Shown here: positions 18,534-26,571 of the stretch, piece after piece | Layout of the letters: each line of letters begins with the position of its first letter | Position numbering within the stretch: the first letter of the stretch is position 1 | DNA from: Bradyrhizobium barranii subsp. barranii | GTDB taxonomy: Bacteria > Pseudomonadota > Alphaproteobacteria > Rhizobiales > Xanthobacteraceae | Assembly (NCBI RefSeq): GCF_017565645.3 | Contig: NZ_CP086136.1 | Span: forward strand, 1,364,001-1,428,000 | Direction: 5' to 3' | DNA length: 64,000 bases | The notes under the pieces: generated by a model | The model's input: only the letters and a program-made list of their open reading frames with translations | Told to the model about the DNA's origin: nothing | The model's database searches: none | Position numbers and translations under genes: made by a program

Positions 18534-20027
18534 ATGTCAGCTGATGTCTCGCGGCGCGATCTTGCGAAGCTCGCGGGGCTCGCCGCGCTTGGTGCAGCGG
18601 CGGGTGCCAAGGCTGCGGATAACAAGGCTGCGGATAACAAGGCCGCAGATAATGAGACGCCCGCATCGGCCGATCGCCACGCGCCCTTTCCCAAGGACTT
18701 TTTGTGGGGCACAGCGACCTCGTCCTACCAGATCGAAGGCGCCGTCGATGAGGACGGCCGCGGCAAATCGATCTGGGACATTTTCAGCCACACGCCCGGC
18801 AAGATCGAGGACGGCTCGACCGGCGACCGCGCCAACGAACACTATCACCGCTACAAGGACGACGTCGCGCTGATCAGGGCGCTCGGCATCAAGGCCTACC
18901 GCTTCTCGATCGCGTGGCCGCGGGTGTTTCCGGATGGATCGGGCCAGCCCAATCCGAAGGGGCTCGATTTCTACAACCGGCTCGTCGACGAGCTGCTCGC
19001 GAACGGCATCGAGCCCTACGCCACGCTCTATCACTGGGACCTGCCGCAGGCGCTCCAGGACCGCGTCGGCGGCTGGCAGTCGAGCGACGCCTCGAAGGCC
19101 TTTGCAGATTACGCTGCCTACGTCGCCGCGCGCCTGACCGATCGCGTCAAAACCATCTTCACCGTCAACGAGGTCGGGCGCTTCGTGAATTTCGGTTATG
19201 GCTGGGGCATCGATGCGCCCGGCCTCAAGCTGCCGGCGGCGCAGCTCAACCAGGCGCGCCATCACGTCGCGCTGGCGCATGGGCTTGCCGTGCAGGCGAT
19301 CCGCGCATCCGGGAGCGCCGGCACCCGCGTCGGTGCGGCCGAAAACATCGCGGCCTGCGTGCCCGCGATCGCGACGCCGGAAAATATCCGCGCCGCCGAG
19401 ATAGCAACGCGGGAGCTCAACGCCGGCTTTCTCGGCGTGGTGCTGGAGGGCAAGTACACCGACGGCTTCCTCGCCTATGCCGGGGCGGATGCGCCGAAAT
19501 TCACCCCTGACGAGTTGAAGATCATCGGCACGCCGAACGATTTCGTCGGGCTTAACATCTACGCGCCGCAATACTACGTCGCGGCCTCCGATCGCGCGTC
19601 GGGCTTCCGCGTGCTGCCGTTCCCAACCTCGTTCCCGCACATGAACTCGGAATGGCTGCGGGTCGGCCCTGAGGTGATCTACTGGGCCCCGCGTCTCGCC
19701 GCAACAATCTGGAACATCGAGACCATCTATATCAGCGAGAACGGCACCTCGTCCGAGGACAAGATTTCCGCCGACGGCCAGGTCTACGATCTCGACCGCA
19801 TCATGTTCCTGCGCAATTACCTGACCCAAATGCAGCGTGCGATCGCCGAGGGCGTGCCGATTCGCGGCTATTTCCTCTGGAGCCTGATGGACAATTTCGA
19901 GTGGATCTATGGCTACGGCAAGCGGTTCGGCCTCTACCGGGTCGACTTCGAGACCCAAGCGCGCGTGCCGAAGCTGAGCGCGGCGTTCTATCGCGACGTG
20001 GTGATACGGAATGCGATCGGGGTGTGA
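18534..20027 (+). CDS. Tat-exported GH1 beta-glucosidase
   Basis: A 497-residue family 1 glycoside hydrolase. The N-terminus SRRDLAKLAGLAALGAAAGAKA is a twin-arginine signal, unusual because most bacterial GH1 enzymes are cytoplasmic. A short AADNK repeat links it to the catalytic barrel beginning FPKDFLWGTATSSYQIEGA. The acid/base motif reads TVNEVG where the family has TFNEP: the Glu is kept, the Pro is replaced by Val. The nucleophile motif is ISENG. C-terminal signature LMDNFEWIYGYGKRFGL is intact. CGGAGATAG precedes the ATG. It probably finishes hydrolysis of oligosaccharides released by the adjacent GH16 enzyme. Confidence 0.9.
   Translation: MSADVSRRDLAKLAGLAALGAAAGAKAADNKAADNKAADNETPASADRHAPFPKDFLWGTATSSYQIEGAVDEDGRGKSIWDIFSHTPGKIEDGSTGDRANEHYHRYKDDVALIRALGIKAYRFSIAWPRVFPDGSGQPNPKGLDFYNRLVDELLANGIEPYATLYHWDLPQALQDRVGGWQSSDASKAFADYAAYVAARLTDRVKTIFTVNEVGRFVNFGYGWGIDAPGLKLPAAQLNQARHHVALAHGLAVQAIRASGSAGTRVGAAENIAACVPAIATPENIRAAEIATRELNAGFLGVVLEGKYTDGFLAYAGADAPKFTPDELKIIGTPNDFVGLNIYAPQYYVAASDRASGFRVLPFPTSFPHMNSEWLRVGPEVIYWAPRLAATIWNIETIYISENGTSSEDKISADGQVYDLDRIMFLRNYLTQMQRAIAEGVPIRGYFLWSLMDNFEWIYGYGKRFGLYRVDFETQARVPKLSAAFYRDVVIRNAIGV
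18612..18656 (+). repeat. 15-bp tandem repeat encoding AADNK
   Basis: Two identical 15-bp units (18612-18626, 18627-18641) and a third diverged unit (18642-18656) encode AADNK-AADNK-AADNE just after the Tat signal of the GH1 enzyme. It probably forms a flexible linker, and unit number may vary by slippage. Confidence 0.85.
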
Positions 20028-20214
20028 GCTGGACGCCTAGCCCCCGCTACTCTCCTGGCCCACAATAGACCCGCGCCACGGCGCCGTTCGTTTCTCCTTG
20101 AAGCGCGCATCGCGGCCGCTCCGTTGCAATCGAAACAAAGATCCCGCGATTGGAAACATTCCCGTAGTGCGGTCCACGCACAGAAAGGTGGTGAATCGAA
20201 CCAAAGGAATAAGT

Positions 20215-21558
20215 ATGAGCCGTCATTTTGGGCAACGCGCGGTTGTCATCGGAGCGGGGATTGGAGGATTGTCTGCCGCCGGTGCGCTTTCTTCCGCCTT
20301 CCAGGAAGTCGTCATTCTCGAACGCGATGTCCTGCCGGCTTCGATCATGTCCCGCGCCGGCGTTCCCCAGGATCGGCATCCGCATCTTCTTCTGGCCGGT
20401 GGACTGCAGGCCCTCGACTCCCTTTTCCCGGGTTTCGCGCAGGATCTTGCCGCCGCCGGTGCAGTTCCCGTGAATGTCTTCAAGGACGTCCAGTACGAGC
20501 GGCCAGATGTTGGCGCGCTGCCAAGGCGCGACTGCGGGACGTCGCTGCTATGTGGCTCGCGGCCGCTGATCGAGCATACGCTGCGCCGAAAGGTGACTGC
20601 GATCGCCAATGTCAAAGTGCAATCGCAGAGCCGCGTGATGGAGATTGTGCCGGCTGCAACCCGGCCGATGGTGAAGTTCGAGAACGACGCAGGCGTTGGT
20701 GCGGCGATCGAGGCGGATCTCGTGGTGGACGCATCCGGCCGCGGCGCGCCGACGCTCGGCCTGCTCGATGTGCTTGGCTGGGAGCGGCCGCAGGAGACCG
20801 TCGTGGGCGTCGACATCAGCTACACCACCGCGGTTCTCCGTCCGGGGCGCACCTCGTTCGACTGGCTCAATCTGGTCACGTTGCCCGATCCCGCCACGTC
20901 GGCGACAGCCGGCTTGATCATTCCTCTCGAAGGCGGGCGCTGGTTTACATCGATCTCCCATCACGGCGCGACGAATCGCCCCGGCACGTGGGAGGACTAT
21001 CTTGCGGCTGCGCGCCAATTGAAGACGCCGACGATTTACAACGCAGTCTACAAGCTCTTGCCACCCGGAGGCCTCCGGCATTTCGTGTTTGACGCGAGCC
21101 GCTGGCGGCATTTTGAACGGCTCAAGCGGCTGCCGCGCGGGATTCTCCCCGTGGCGGACTCGCTGTGCCGGTTCAATCCGGTCTACGGGCAGGGCATGAC
21201 GGTCGCCGCGCGAGAGGCAAAGTTGCTGCGCGAGATCCTGGATCGCGTCGCCGGGGAGGCGGACCCGATCGAGGCCCTCCAGGCTGGGTTCATGTCCGAA
21301 GTGGGCGCGCTGCTTCAGGCACCCTGGAACATGGGCGTGAACGCTGATTTCGCCTATCCAACCACACGGGGCCAGCGCCCGGAGCGGTACGAGGAAAGCC
21401 GGCAGTTCGAGGCGGCTCTATTCCGGGCCGTCGTGGCCGATCCGGTAGTTCAGCGCGCGTTCTCGGATGTCGTGCAACTCGTCGAGCCGTTCGACCTGAT
21501 CAATTCGCCCGATATCCGCCAACGAATCGAGGCTCATTCGCTGGCGCAGAATGCGTGA
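20215..21558 (+). CDS. FAD-dependent monooxygenase/oxidoreductase
   Basis: A 447-residue flavoprotein. The dinucleotide-binding motif VIGAGIGGLSAAGAL followed by ILERD is the FAD ADP-binding fold. The later segment GILPVADSLCRFNPVYGQGMTVAAREA corresponds to the GD-type second FAD motif of the group A hydroxylase/geranylgeranyl-reductase superfamily. AAAGGA lies 6-7 nt before the ATG at 20215. It has its own 188-nt upstream gap and a terminator hairpin after the stop, so it is probably monocistronic. Substrate unknown. Confidence 0.78.
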   Translation: MSRHFGQRAVVIGAGIGGLSAAGALSSAFQEVVILERDVLPASIMSRAGVPQDRHPHLLLAGGLQALDSLFPGFAQDLAAAGAVPVNVFKDVQYERPDVGALPRRDCGTSLLCGSRPLIEHTLRRKVTAIANVKVQSQSRVMEIVPAATRPMVKFENDAGVGAAIEADLVVDASGRGAPTLGLLDVLGWERPQETVVGVDISYTTAVLRPGRTSFDWLNLVTLPDPATSATAGLIIPLEGGRWFTSISHHGATNRPGTWEDYLAAARQLKTPTIYNAVYKLLPPGGLRHFVFDASRWRHFERLKRLPRGILPVADSLCRFNPVYGQGMTVAAREAKLLREILDRVAGEADPIEALQAGFMSEVGALLQAPWNMGVNADFAYPTTRGQRPERYEESRQFEAALFRAVVADPVVQRAFSDVVQLVEPFDLINSPDIRQRIEAHSLAQNA

Positions 21559-21575
21559 CGTTCGATGAAACGAAC

Positions 21576-21603
21576 CGAGGACCCGACGGGTCCTCGATCT
21601 TTC
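21576..21603. terminator. Rho-independent terminator between convergent genes
   Basis: CGAGGACCC (21576-21584), loop GAC, GGGTCCTCG (21588-21596): a perfect 9-bp stem followed by ATCTTTC. It lies between the 3' ends of the FAD monooxygenase gene and the HNH nuclease gene and could serve both strands. Confidence 0.6.
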
Positions 21604-21648
21604 GATTTCAGCAGGTCGCACGAACGGCCGAGCGCGAACAGCGTCGCC

Positions 21649-22206
21649 CTACGGATCCAGCTCCGTATCCCAGTAGAGATAGTCCAGCCAGCTATCGTGC
21701 AGATAATTCGGCGGGAACAGGCGGCCGTTGCGGTGGAGCTGGTGCACGGTCGGCGCGAACGCGCTCTGGCGCGGAAACATCTTTGCCTGCGCCGGCGTGA
21801 GATTGCCCTTGCGCAGATTACAGGGCGAGCATGCCGCGACCACGTTCTCCCAAGTGGTCTGGCCGCCTTTGCTGCGCGGGACGATGTGGTCGAAGGTGAG
21901 GTCTTCGGGCGAGCCGCAATATTGGCAGGCAAAACGATCGCGCAGGAAGACGTTGAACCGGGTGAACGCGGGATGCGTGGTCGGCTTGACGAAGGATTTG
22001 AGCGAGACGACACTAGGCAGCTGCATTTGCAGCGTGGGACTGTGAACCGCCTGATCGTAATGCGCGACGATGTTGACGCGGTCGAGGAACACCGCCTTGA
22101 TCGCGTCCTGCCACGACCAGAGAGACAGCGGGTAGTAACTCAGCGGCCGGAAGTCCGCATTCAGCACCAACACCGGCCAACTGCCTTGCGAGACATGTGC
22201 GTTCAA
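21649..22206 (-). CDS. HNH endonuclease
   Basis: A 185-residue protein of the widespread bacterial HNH endonuclease group. Zinc-binding CQYCG (about residue 94) and CSPCN frame the catalytic ββα-metal core FDHIVPRSKGGQTTWENVVAACSPCNLRKGN. The N-terminal part VLNADFRPLSYYPLSLWSWQDAIKAVFLDRV is characteristic of this conserved, often chromosomal, single-gene family. The start is TTG 22206 with GGGAG 8 nt upstream. It is not next to a toxin, phage or restriction partner. Biological role unknown. Confidence 0.85.
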   Translation of the reverse strand: MNAHVSQGSWPVLVLNADFRPLSYYPLSLWSWQDAIKAVFLDRVNIVAHYDQAVHSPTLQMQLPSVVSLKSFVKPTTHPAFTRFNVFLRDRFACQYCGSPEDLTFDHIVPRSKGGQTTWENVVAACSPCNLRKGNLTPAQAKMFPRQSAFAPTVHQLHRNGRLFPPNYLHDSWLDYLYWDTELDP

Positions 22207-22242
22207 GTAACGCTCCCGGCCTCCAATGTACGCTGCGAAGCA

Positions 22243-22265
22243 GCATGTACTGACATACTACATGC
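22243..22265. promoter_or_regulatory. Inverted repeat upstream of the HNH gene
   Basis: GCATGTA (22243-22249) and TACATGC (22259-22265) are perfect 7-bp arms separated by 9 nt, 37 nt before the HNH gene start. Size and position suit a dimeric regulator site. The surrounding 220-nt gap holds no gene that I can support. Confidence 0.35.
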
Positions 22266-22425
22266 AGCGTGACGGGATTGTGAAGCCCGTTGAGCGACTT
22301 ATTCAGATGCAAGCAATGCGGCGGCGGGGTGGCAAAGCGCTCAAAACCGCCGTGATTTGGGGGCGCGAACGACGCCGGGGGAGGCAGGGTCGACCCGACA
22401 GCGCGTCGCGGCCTCGCCCGCCCAG

Positions 22426-23403
22426 CTATTCCCGCACCCGCTCCAGCTTCTGCAAGCACCGCGTGGCGCGCACCACGGCCGGCATCTCCGCGTCCGGAAA
22501 ACTCGTCTTCCAGTCGGTGACGCCGACCTCGCCGACATAGATGTCGCCCTTCGAATCCAGCGCGATGCCGTGCGGAGCCAGGAATTTTCCGCTGGCGACA
22601 CCCGGTCCTTCCTCGCCGCCGAGCCGCGCAATGCGTTTGCCTTGCGCGTCCACGATCGACAGCCGCGGGCCGAGATTGGGCACCTTGCGGTTCACGGCGA
22701 GGCCCGGGCCGAGCTCGCCGATCACGAAGGTCGGGTTCTTCGCTCCGCCGCAACAGCACAGCGCGCAGGGCCGGTGCAGGTTGTTCCACTGCGTCTCGTA
22801 CTTGCCCTCGCCATCGAACACCTGCACGCGATGGTTCTCGCGGTCGGCGACATAGACAAAACCGTCGGCGTCGGCGGCGATGTTGTGCACGATGTTGAAC
22901 TGGCCGGGGTCGGTGCCGGGCTCGCCCCAGCTCCTGAGCAGCTTGCCGTCCGGCGTGAACTTGTGCACGCGCGCATTGCCATAGCCGTCGGAGACGTAGA
23001 TCTCGCCCTTCGGCGACAGCGCGGTGTGGGTGCAGCGATGGAACGGCTCGCCGCTCATGAACGGCGACGGCTTTTCGGGGATGCCGATCGTCAGCAGCAC
23101 CTTGCCGTCGGTGGTGCATTTGCGCACGGTGTGGTCGCCGTCATCGGTGCAATAGAGATGGTCGTCGGCATCGATGTGCAGGCCGTGCGCGCGCGAGAAC
23201 AGGCCTTCACCCCAGCTCCGGAGGAAATTGCCCTCGCGATCCAGCACCACCATCGGATGGGCCCCGCGGTTGAAGACGTAGACGCGGTCCTTGCTGTCGA
23301 CGGCGACCGAGGCGACGTCGGTCAGCGTCCAGCCGTCGGGCAGCTTCGCAAAATTGTCGACGACGCGGTAGCGGTGCTCGCCGGTGCCGAGAATGGCAGG
23401 CAT
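22426..23403 (-). CDS. NHL-repeat beta-propeller protein (peptidyl-amidating-lyase-like)
   Basis: A 325-residue protein made of NHL repeats predicted to form a six-bladed propeller, for example GLHIDADDHLYCTDDGDHTVRKC, IAADADGFVYVADRENHRVQVFD and GIALDSKGDIYVGEVG. The pattern is that of the peptidyl-alpha-hydroxyglycine alpha-amidating-lyase-like group. No signal peptide, so probably cytoplasmic. It has an unusual CALCCCGG cysteine cluster around residue 215. It is the last of six co-oriented genes starting with the nitronate monooxygenase. A 25-bp inverted repeat separates it from the flavin monooxygenase gene. Enzymatic role unproven. Confidence 0.75.
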   Translation of the reverse strand: MPAILGTGEHRYRVVDNFAKLPDGWTLTDVASVAVDSKDRVYVFNRGAHPMVVLDREGNFLRSWGEGLFSRAHGLHIDADDHLYCTDDGDHTVRKCTTDGKVLLTIGIPEKPSPFMSGEPFHRCTHTALSPKGEIYVSDGYGNARVHKFTPDGKLLRSWGEPGTDPGQFNIVHNIAADADGFVYVADRENHRVQVFDGEGKYETQWNNLHRPCALCCCGGAKNPTFVIGELGPGLAVNRKVPNLGPRLSIVDAQGKRIARLGGEEGPGVASGKFLAPHGIALDSKGDIYVGEVGVTDWKTSFPDAEMPAVVRATRCLQKLERVRE

Positions 23404-23450
23404 TTGTTTTTCCTCTTCTTCGTTTCAGCGGCGCGATCGTCTCTACACTG

Positions 23451-23526
23451 TCATTGCGAGCGCAGCGAAGCAATCCAGACTGTCTTCGCGGAAAGATCCT
23501 AGATTGCTTCGCTGCGCTCGCAATGA
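23451..23526. repeat. Palindromic intergenic element (25-bp perfect arms)
   Basis: Bases 23451-23475 and 23502-23526 are perfect reverse complements (25 bp) separated by 26 nt. The arms begin TCATTGCGAGCGCAGCGAAG. The element sits between two genes on the same strand (flavin monooxygenase then NHL protein), so transcripts crossing it would form a strong stem-loop. Related sequences are common in Bradyrhizobium genomes, from general knowledge. Confidence 0.85.
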
Positions 23527-23532
23527 CGAGGC

Positions 23533-25308
23533 TTAAGCGGCGGCCGCCTCACGCCCCAAGATCCCTTCCTCGATCGCCTTGATCTGGAGCGCGAGATATT
23601 TCGAGTTGATCCGGCACTGCGCGAGGCTGCCGGCGATGAACCACAGGCCGGGCTGCTTCGTCCGCGCGTACATGTTGCGCAGCTCCAGGCCGTCGCCAAA
23701 GCCCCAGACCGGGCCGACGCGGTCGGCGACGCCGTCGCCGAACAGTTTTCGCACCAGATATTCCTGCGGCTTGTAGCCGGTGGAGAGCACGATGAGGTGG
23801 GCCGGAATGGTCGCGCCATCCTTCATCCGTGCGCCGTTGGCCGTGAAGCTCTCGATGTCCGCGAACTGCCTGAGCCCGATCGCGCCCTCGACGATCAGGT
23901 TGGAGCAGCCGACATTGAAATAATAGCCACCGCCGCGGGTGAGGTATTTGAATTGCCAGCCGGTGCCGGCTTCGCCGAAGTCGAGCTTGAATCCGACGTT
24001 GCGCAGGCCGTCGAGCAGTTCCCTGTCGAGCTCCTTCGACTGCTCGGTCAGCATCACATGGGTTTTCTTCGCGAGCGGCGTCGGCATCGAGGTCGCGATC
24101 AGGTCGTTGTCCTCGAGGGTGCCTTCGTTGTAGGTCGCATAGGCGAGCTGGGCCGACGGCTCGATATTGGTGACCAGCGTCGGCGAGCGCTGCACCAGTG
24201 TCACCTCGGCGCCGCTGGAGCAGAGATCCTGCGCGATGTCGTGGCCGCTGTTGCCGGTGCCGATCACGATGGCGCGCTTGCCGGTCCAGTTCTCGCCGTC
24301 CTCGTAGCGGCTGGAATGCAGCAGCGTGCCTTTGAAATTGGCGAGGGTCGGAATATCAGGCACGTTGGCGATGCCGCTGACGCCGGTCGCCATCACCACA
24401 TGGCGCGGCTGCATGGTGCGCTTGCTGCCGTCGGCGCGCCGCAGCGTAACGGTCCAGCAGCCCTTCGCGTCGTCATAGCTGCCGCCCTCGAACTCGGCGC
24501 CGGTCCAGAAATCCAGCTCCATCGCGTCGACATAGGCTTCGAACCAGTTGGCGAGCTTGTCCTTCGGGATGTAGGTCGGCCAGTTCGGCGGGAACGGCAT
24601 GTAGGGCAAATGATTGACCTGCACCTGGTTATGCAGAGTCAGCGCGTGATAGCGCTTGCGCCAATTGTCGCCGATCCGCGTCTCGCGATCGACGATCAGT
24701 GTGTCGATCTTCAATTGCTTCAGCCGTGCTGCAATCGCAAGGCCGGCCTGGCCGCCTCCGACCACCAGCACGGCAGGATTGCGATCGGCGTAGTCGCGGG
24801 CTGCGTTACGCAAATCGAGCCAGTTCGGCCCGCGGAAATCGCGTGAATAGGCCTGCCCCCGCGGTCGCGACGTGCCGAGCTGCTCCTCGAAGCCTTTGAG
24901 TTCATCGAGCGCGGTGAGCAGTGTCCACGCCTTCAGCCGGTCGCCATCGGCGGTATCGGGCACGAGCCGGACGATGCCGCTGCCGCGACCGATCACGGTC
25001 TCGAAATTGAAGATGACCTCGATATTGCTGGTGCCGGCGCGCGTGACCCAGCGCGGCGCCGCGCGGTTGGGCGCGATCGTGAAGCTGGCCGGCGCCGCCG
25101 GTGGCGCGAGCGCCCTCAGCGCTTGGGTAATCCGGTCGTGGCCCGCGATCGTTTGCAGGTTCCAGCTCAGCGCCAGCACATCGCGCCAAAAACTGTTGGC
25201 GAGGAAGAGATGGTCGAGTGCGGCCGGATCGGGCTTGCCGAGCGAGCGCTCGAACTCATCGAGCCAGGCTTGCGCCGAGACGGAAATATCCTTCGTCTTG
25301 TCCAGCAT
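23533..25308 (-). CDS. Flavin-containing (Baeyer-Villiger-type) monooxygenase
   Basis: A 591-residue flavoprotein monooxygenase. Residues 1-150 resemble an NTF2-like/SnoaL lead domain; the oxygenase follows. The FAD motif is VVGGGQAGLAIAARL (about residue 173), the NADPH motif is VIGTGNSGHDIAQDL, and between them lies a stretch around ATGVSGIANVPDIP that corresponds to the FMO/BVMO fingerprint region. The C-terminal ATG-type motif is LSTGYKPQEYL. It would oxygenate ketones, amines or sulfides with NADPH and O2. ATG 25308 has GAGG upstream; the frame continues upstream but only as a shadow of DUF2855. Confidence 0.85.
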   Translation of the reverse strand: MLDKTKDISVSAQAWLDEFERSLGKPDPAALDHLFLANSFWRDVLALSWNLQTIAGHDRITQALRALAPPAAPASFTIAPNRAAPRWVTRAGTSNIEVIFNFETVIGRGSGIVRLVPDTADGDRLKAWTLLTALDELKGFEEQLGTSRPRGQAYSRDFRGPNWLDLRNAARDYADRNPAVLVVGGGQAGLAIAARLKQLKIDTLIVDRETRIGDNWRKRYHALTLHNQVQVNHLPYMPFPPNWPTYIPKDKLANWFEAYVDAMELDFWTGAEFEGGSYDDAKGCWTVTLRRADGSKRTMQPRHVVMATGVSGIANVPDIPTLANFKGTLLHSSRYEDGENWTGKRAIVIGTGNSGHDIAQDLCSSGAEVTLVQRSPTLVTNIEPSAQLAYATYNEGTLEDNDLIATSMPTPLAKKTHVMLTEQSKELDRELLDGLRNVGFKLDFGEAGTGWQFKYLTRGGGYYFNVGCSNLIVEGAIGLRQFADIESFTANGARMKDGATIPAHLIVLSTGYKPQEYLVRKLFGDGVADRVGPVWGFGDGLELRNMYARTKQPGLWFIAGSLAQCRINSKYLALQIKAIEEGILGREAAAA

Positions 25309-25385
25309 GCGCGACCTCGTGGCCGTCTTCGCGGCGTTTCCTCTGAGGTTGACGCTATACCGGTTCGACGGGCCTCGAAAGCGGT

Positions 25386-26473
25386 TTACCCGAGCAGAGA
25401 GAGCATGTGGCCCTGCTCCGGCGGAATACGCCCTTTCAGCGTATCGAGAAACACCTGCCGAACCGCGTCGGGTCCGCGGCTCTCGACCACGGTCAGGCTT
25501 CTCTCCAGCAGCGGCGCAAAGCCGGACCATGCCGCGCCCAAGCGCTGCTCGATACCGCCCGGGCCCCATTCCTTGGCGCGCTTGCGGATCTGGTCGGGCG
25601 CGAAGAACCAGCGCGGCTTTGCGCCGGGCAGCTCGCCTTCGTCGGGCTCGGTGGCGCGATGCGTCAATCCGACGCGTACGGAGCATTTCATCCAGTCGCC
25701 GAAGTGCCGATGCAATCCGGCGCGCAGCGCACTGTTGCCGGCCATGTCAACGAAGGCGACCGGCGCATTCGATGGCAGCGACGCAATGCGGTCATAGGTG
25801 ACGACCTCGTCATAGCAACCGAGCGACGAGACAAAGTCGACATTGCCGGCGGACGTCAGCCCGATCACCTTGCGACCGCGCGTGTGCAGAAGATGGGCGA
25901 GGCCGAACGCGGTCTTGCTCGAGGCGCTCGAGAGCAGCACGGTGCGTGCGCCGAAATCGTCGTTCTCGGCCAGAGAAAGTCGTCGACCAGGAACGTCAGC
26001 ATGAACAGCGGCCGCAGCAGTGCCTGGTAATCGCCGTTCCGACCGGCGTAAGCGGGATCGCCGCTGACGCGTGCATAGGCGTTGTAGACCGGCGCCACGC
26101 CCTGCCGGTGTGCGGCACCGTCGCGAAGGCCGCGCTTGCTCACGTCGGTCGCCTCGATGACGAGATGCGTCGCCATCGGGAAATAGCCGAACAGGCGCTC
26201 GCCCACGCCAACGTTCGGATGGCTGGAGGCGATCACCTCGCCAAAGCCCCATACCGGAATGTTGCCAAAACCGTTCGGCGCGGGAAAGAGCTGCCAGTAT
26301 TTCAACTCGTCGCCCATCACCGCGTAGGTGATGTTGTTGGCGGTGAAGGCGAAGCGGTCGACCTTGACGAGCAGAGCGTCAGTCGGCAGCGCATCCGCGC
26401 CGGGAAGCTCGGTCGCGACCACCTTGCACTGGTCGAGGTTATTTTTCGCAACGACGAAGTCGATCGATGTCAT
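25386..26473 (-). pseudogene. DUF2855-family protein, frameshifted
   Basis: Two overlapping frames together give one DUF2855 protein of about 361 residues. The N-terminal part (from 26473, MTSIDFVVAKNNLDQ) reads to LTFLVDDFL; the C-terminal part continues AENDDFGARTVLLSSASSKTAFGLAHLL to LSLLG. They join if a duplicated CT dinucleotide in TTTCTCTGG (positions about 25972-25975) is reduced to one copy, restoring DDFLAEND. DUF2855 proteins resemble quinone-oxidoreductase/medium-chain-dehydrogenase folds with a Rossmann-like segment here at SSASSKTA. The rest looks undamaged, so the lesion is recent or a sequence error. Confidence 0.8.
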
Positions 26474-26571
26474 GGCTTTGATCCCGGCTTTGTCCGCGCC
26501 GGCATTTCATCGTTCACCCATGATCCTTTTGCAACAGCAACATAGTTTAAAACGCCGTTCGCAGCCGTTCG

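Noticed and set aside
23533..25686. N-terminal extension of the flavin monooxygenase to 717 residues
   Set aside because: The extra ~126 residues are Arg-rich, lie over the DUF2855 coding sequence and lack family similarity; ATG 25308 has a ribosome site.
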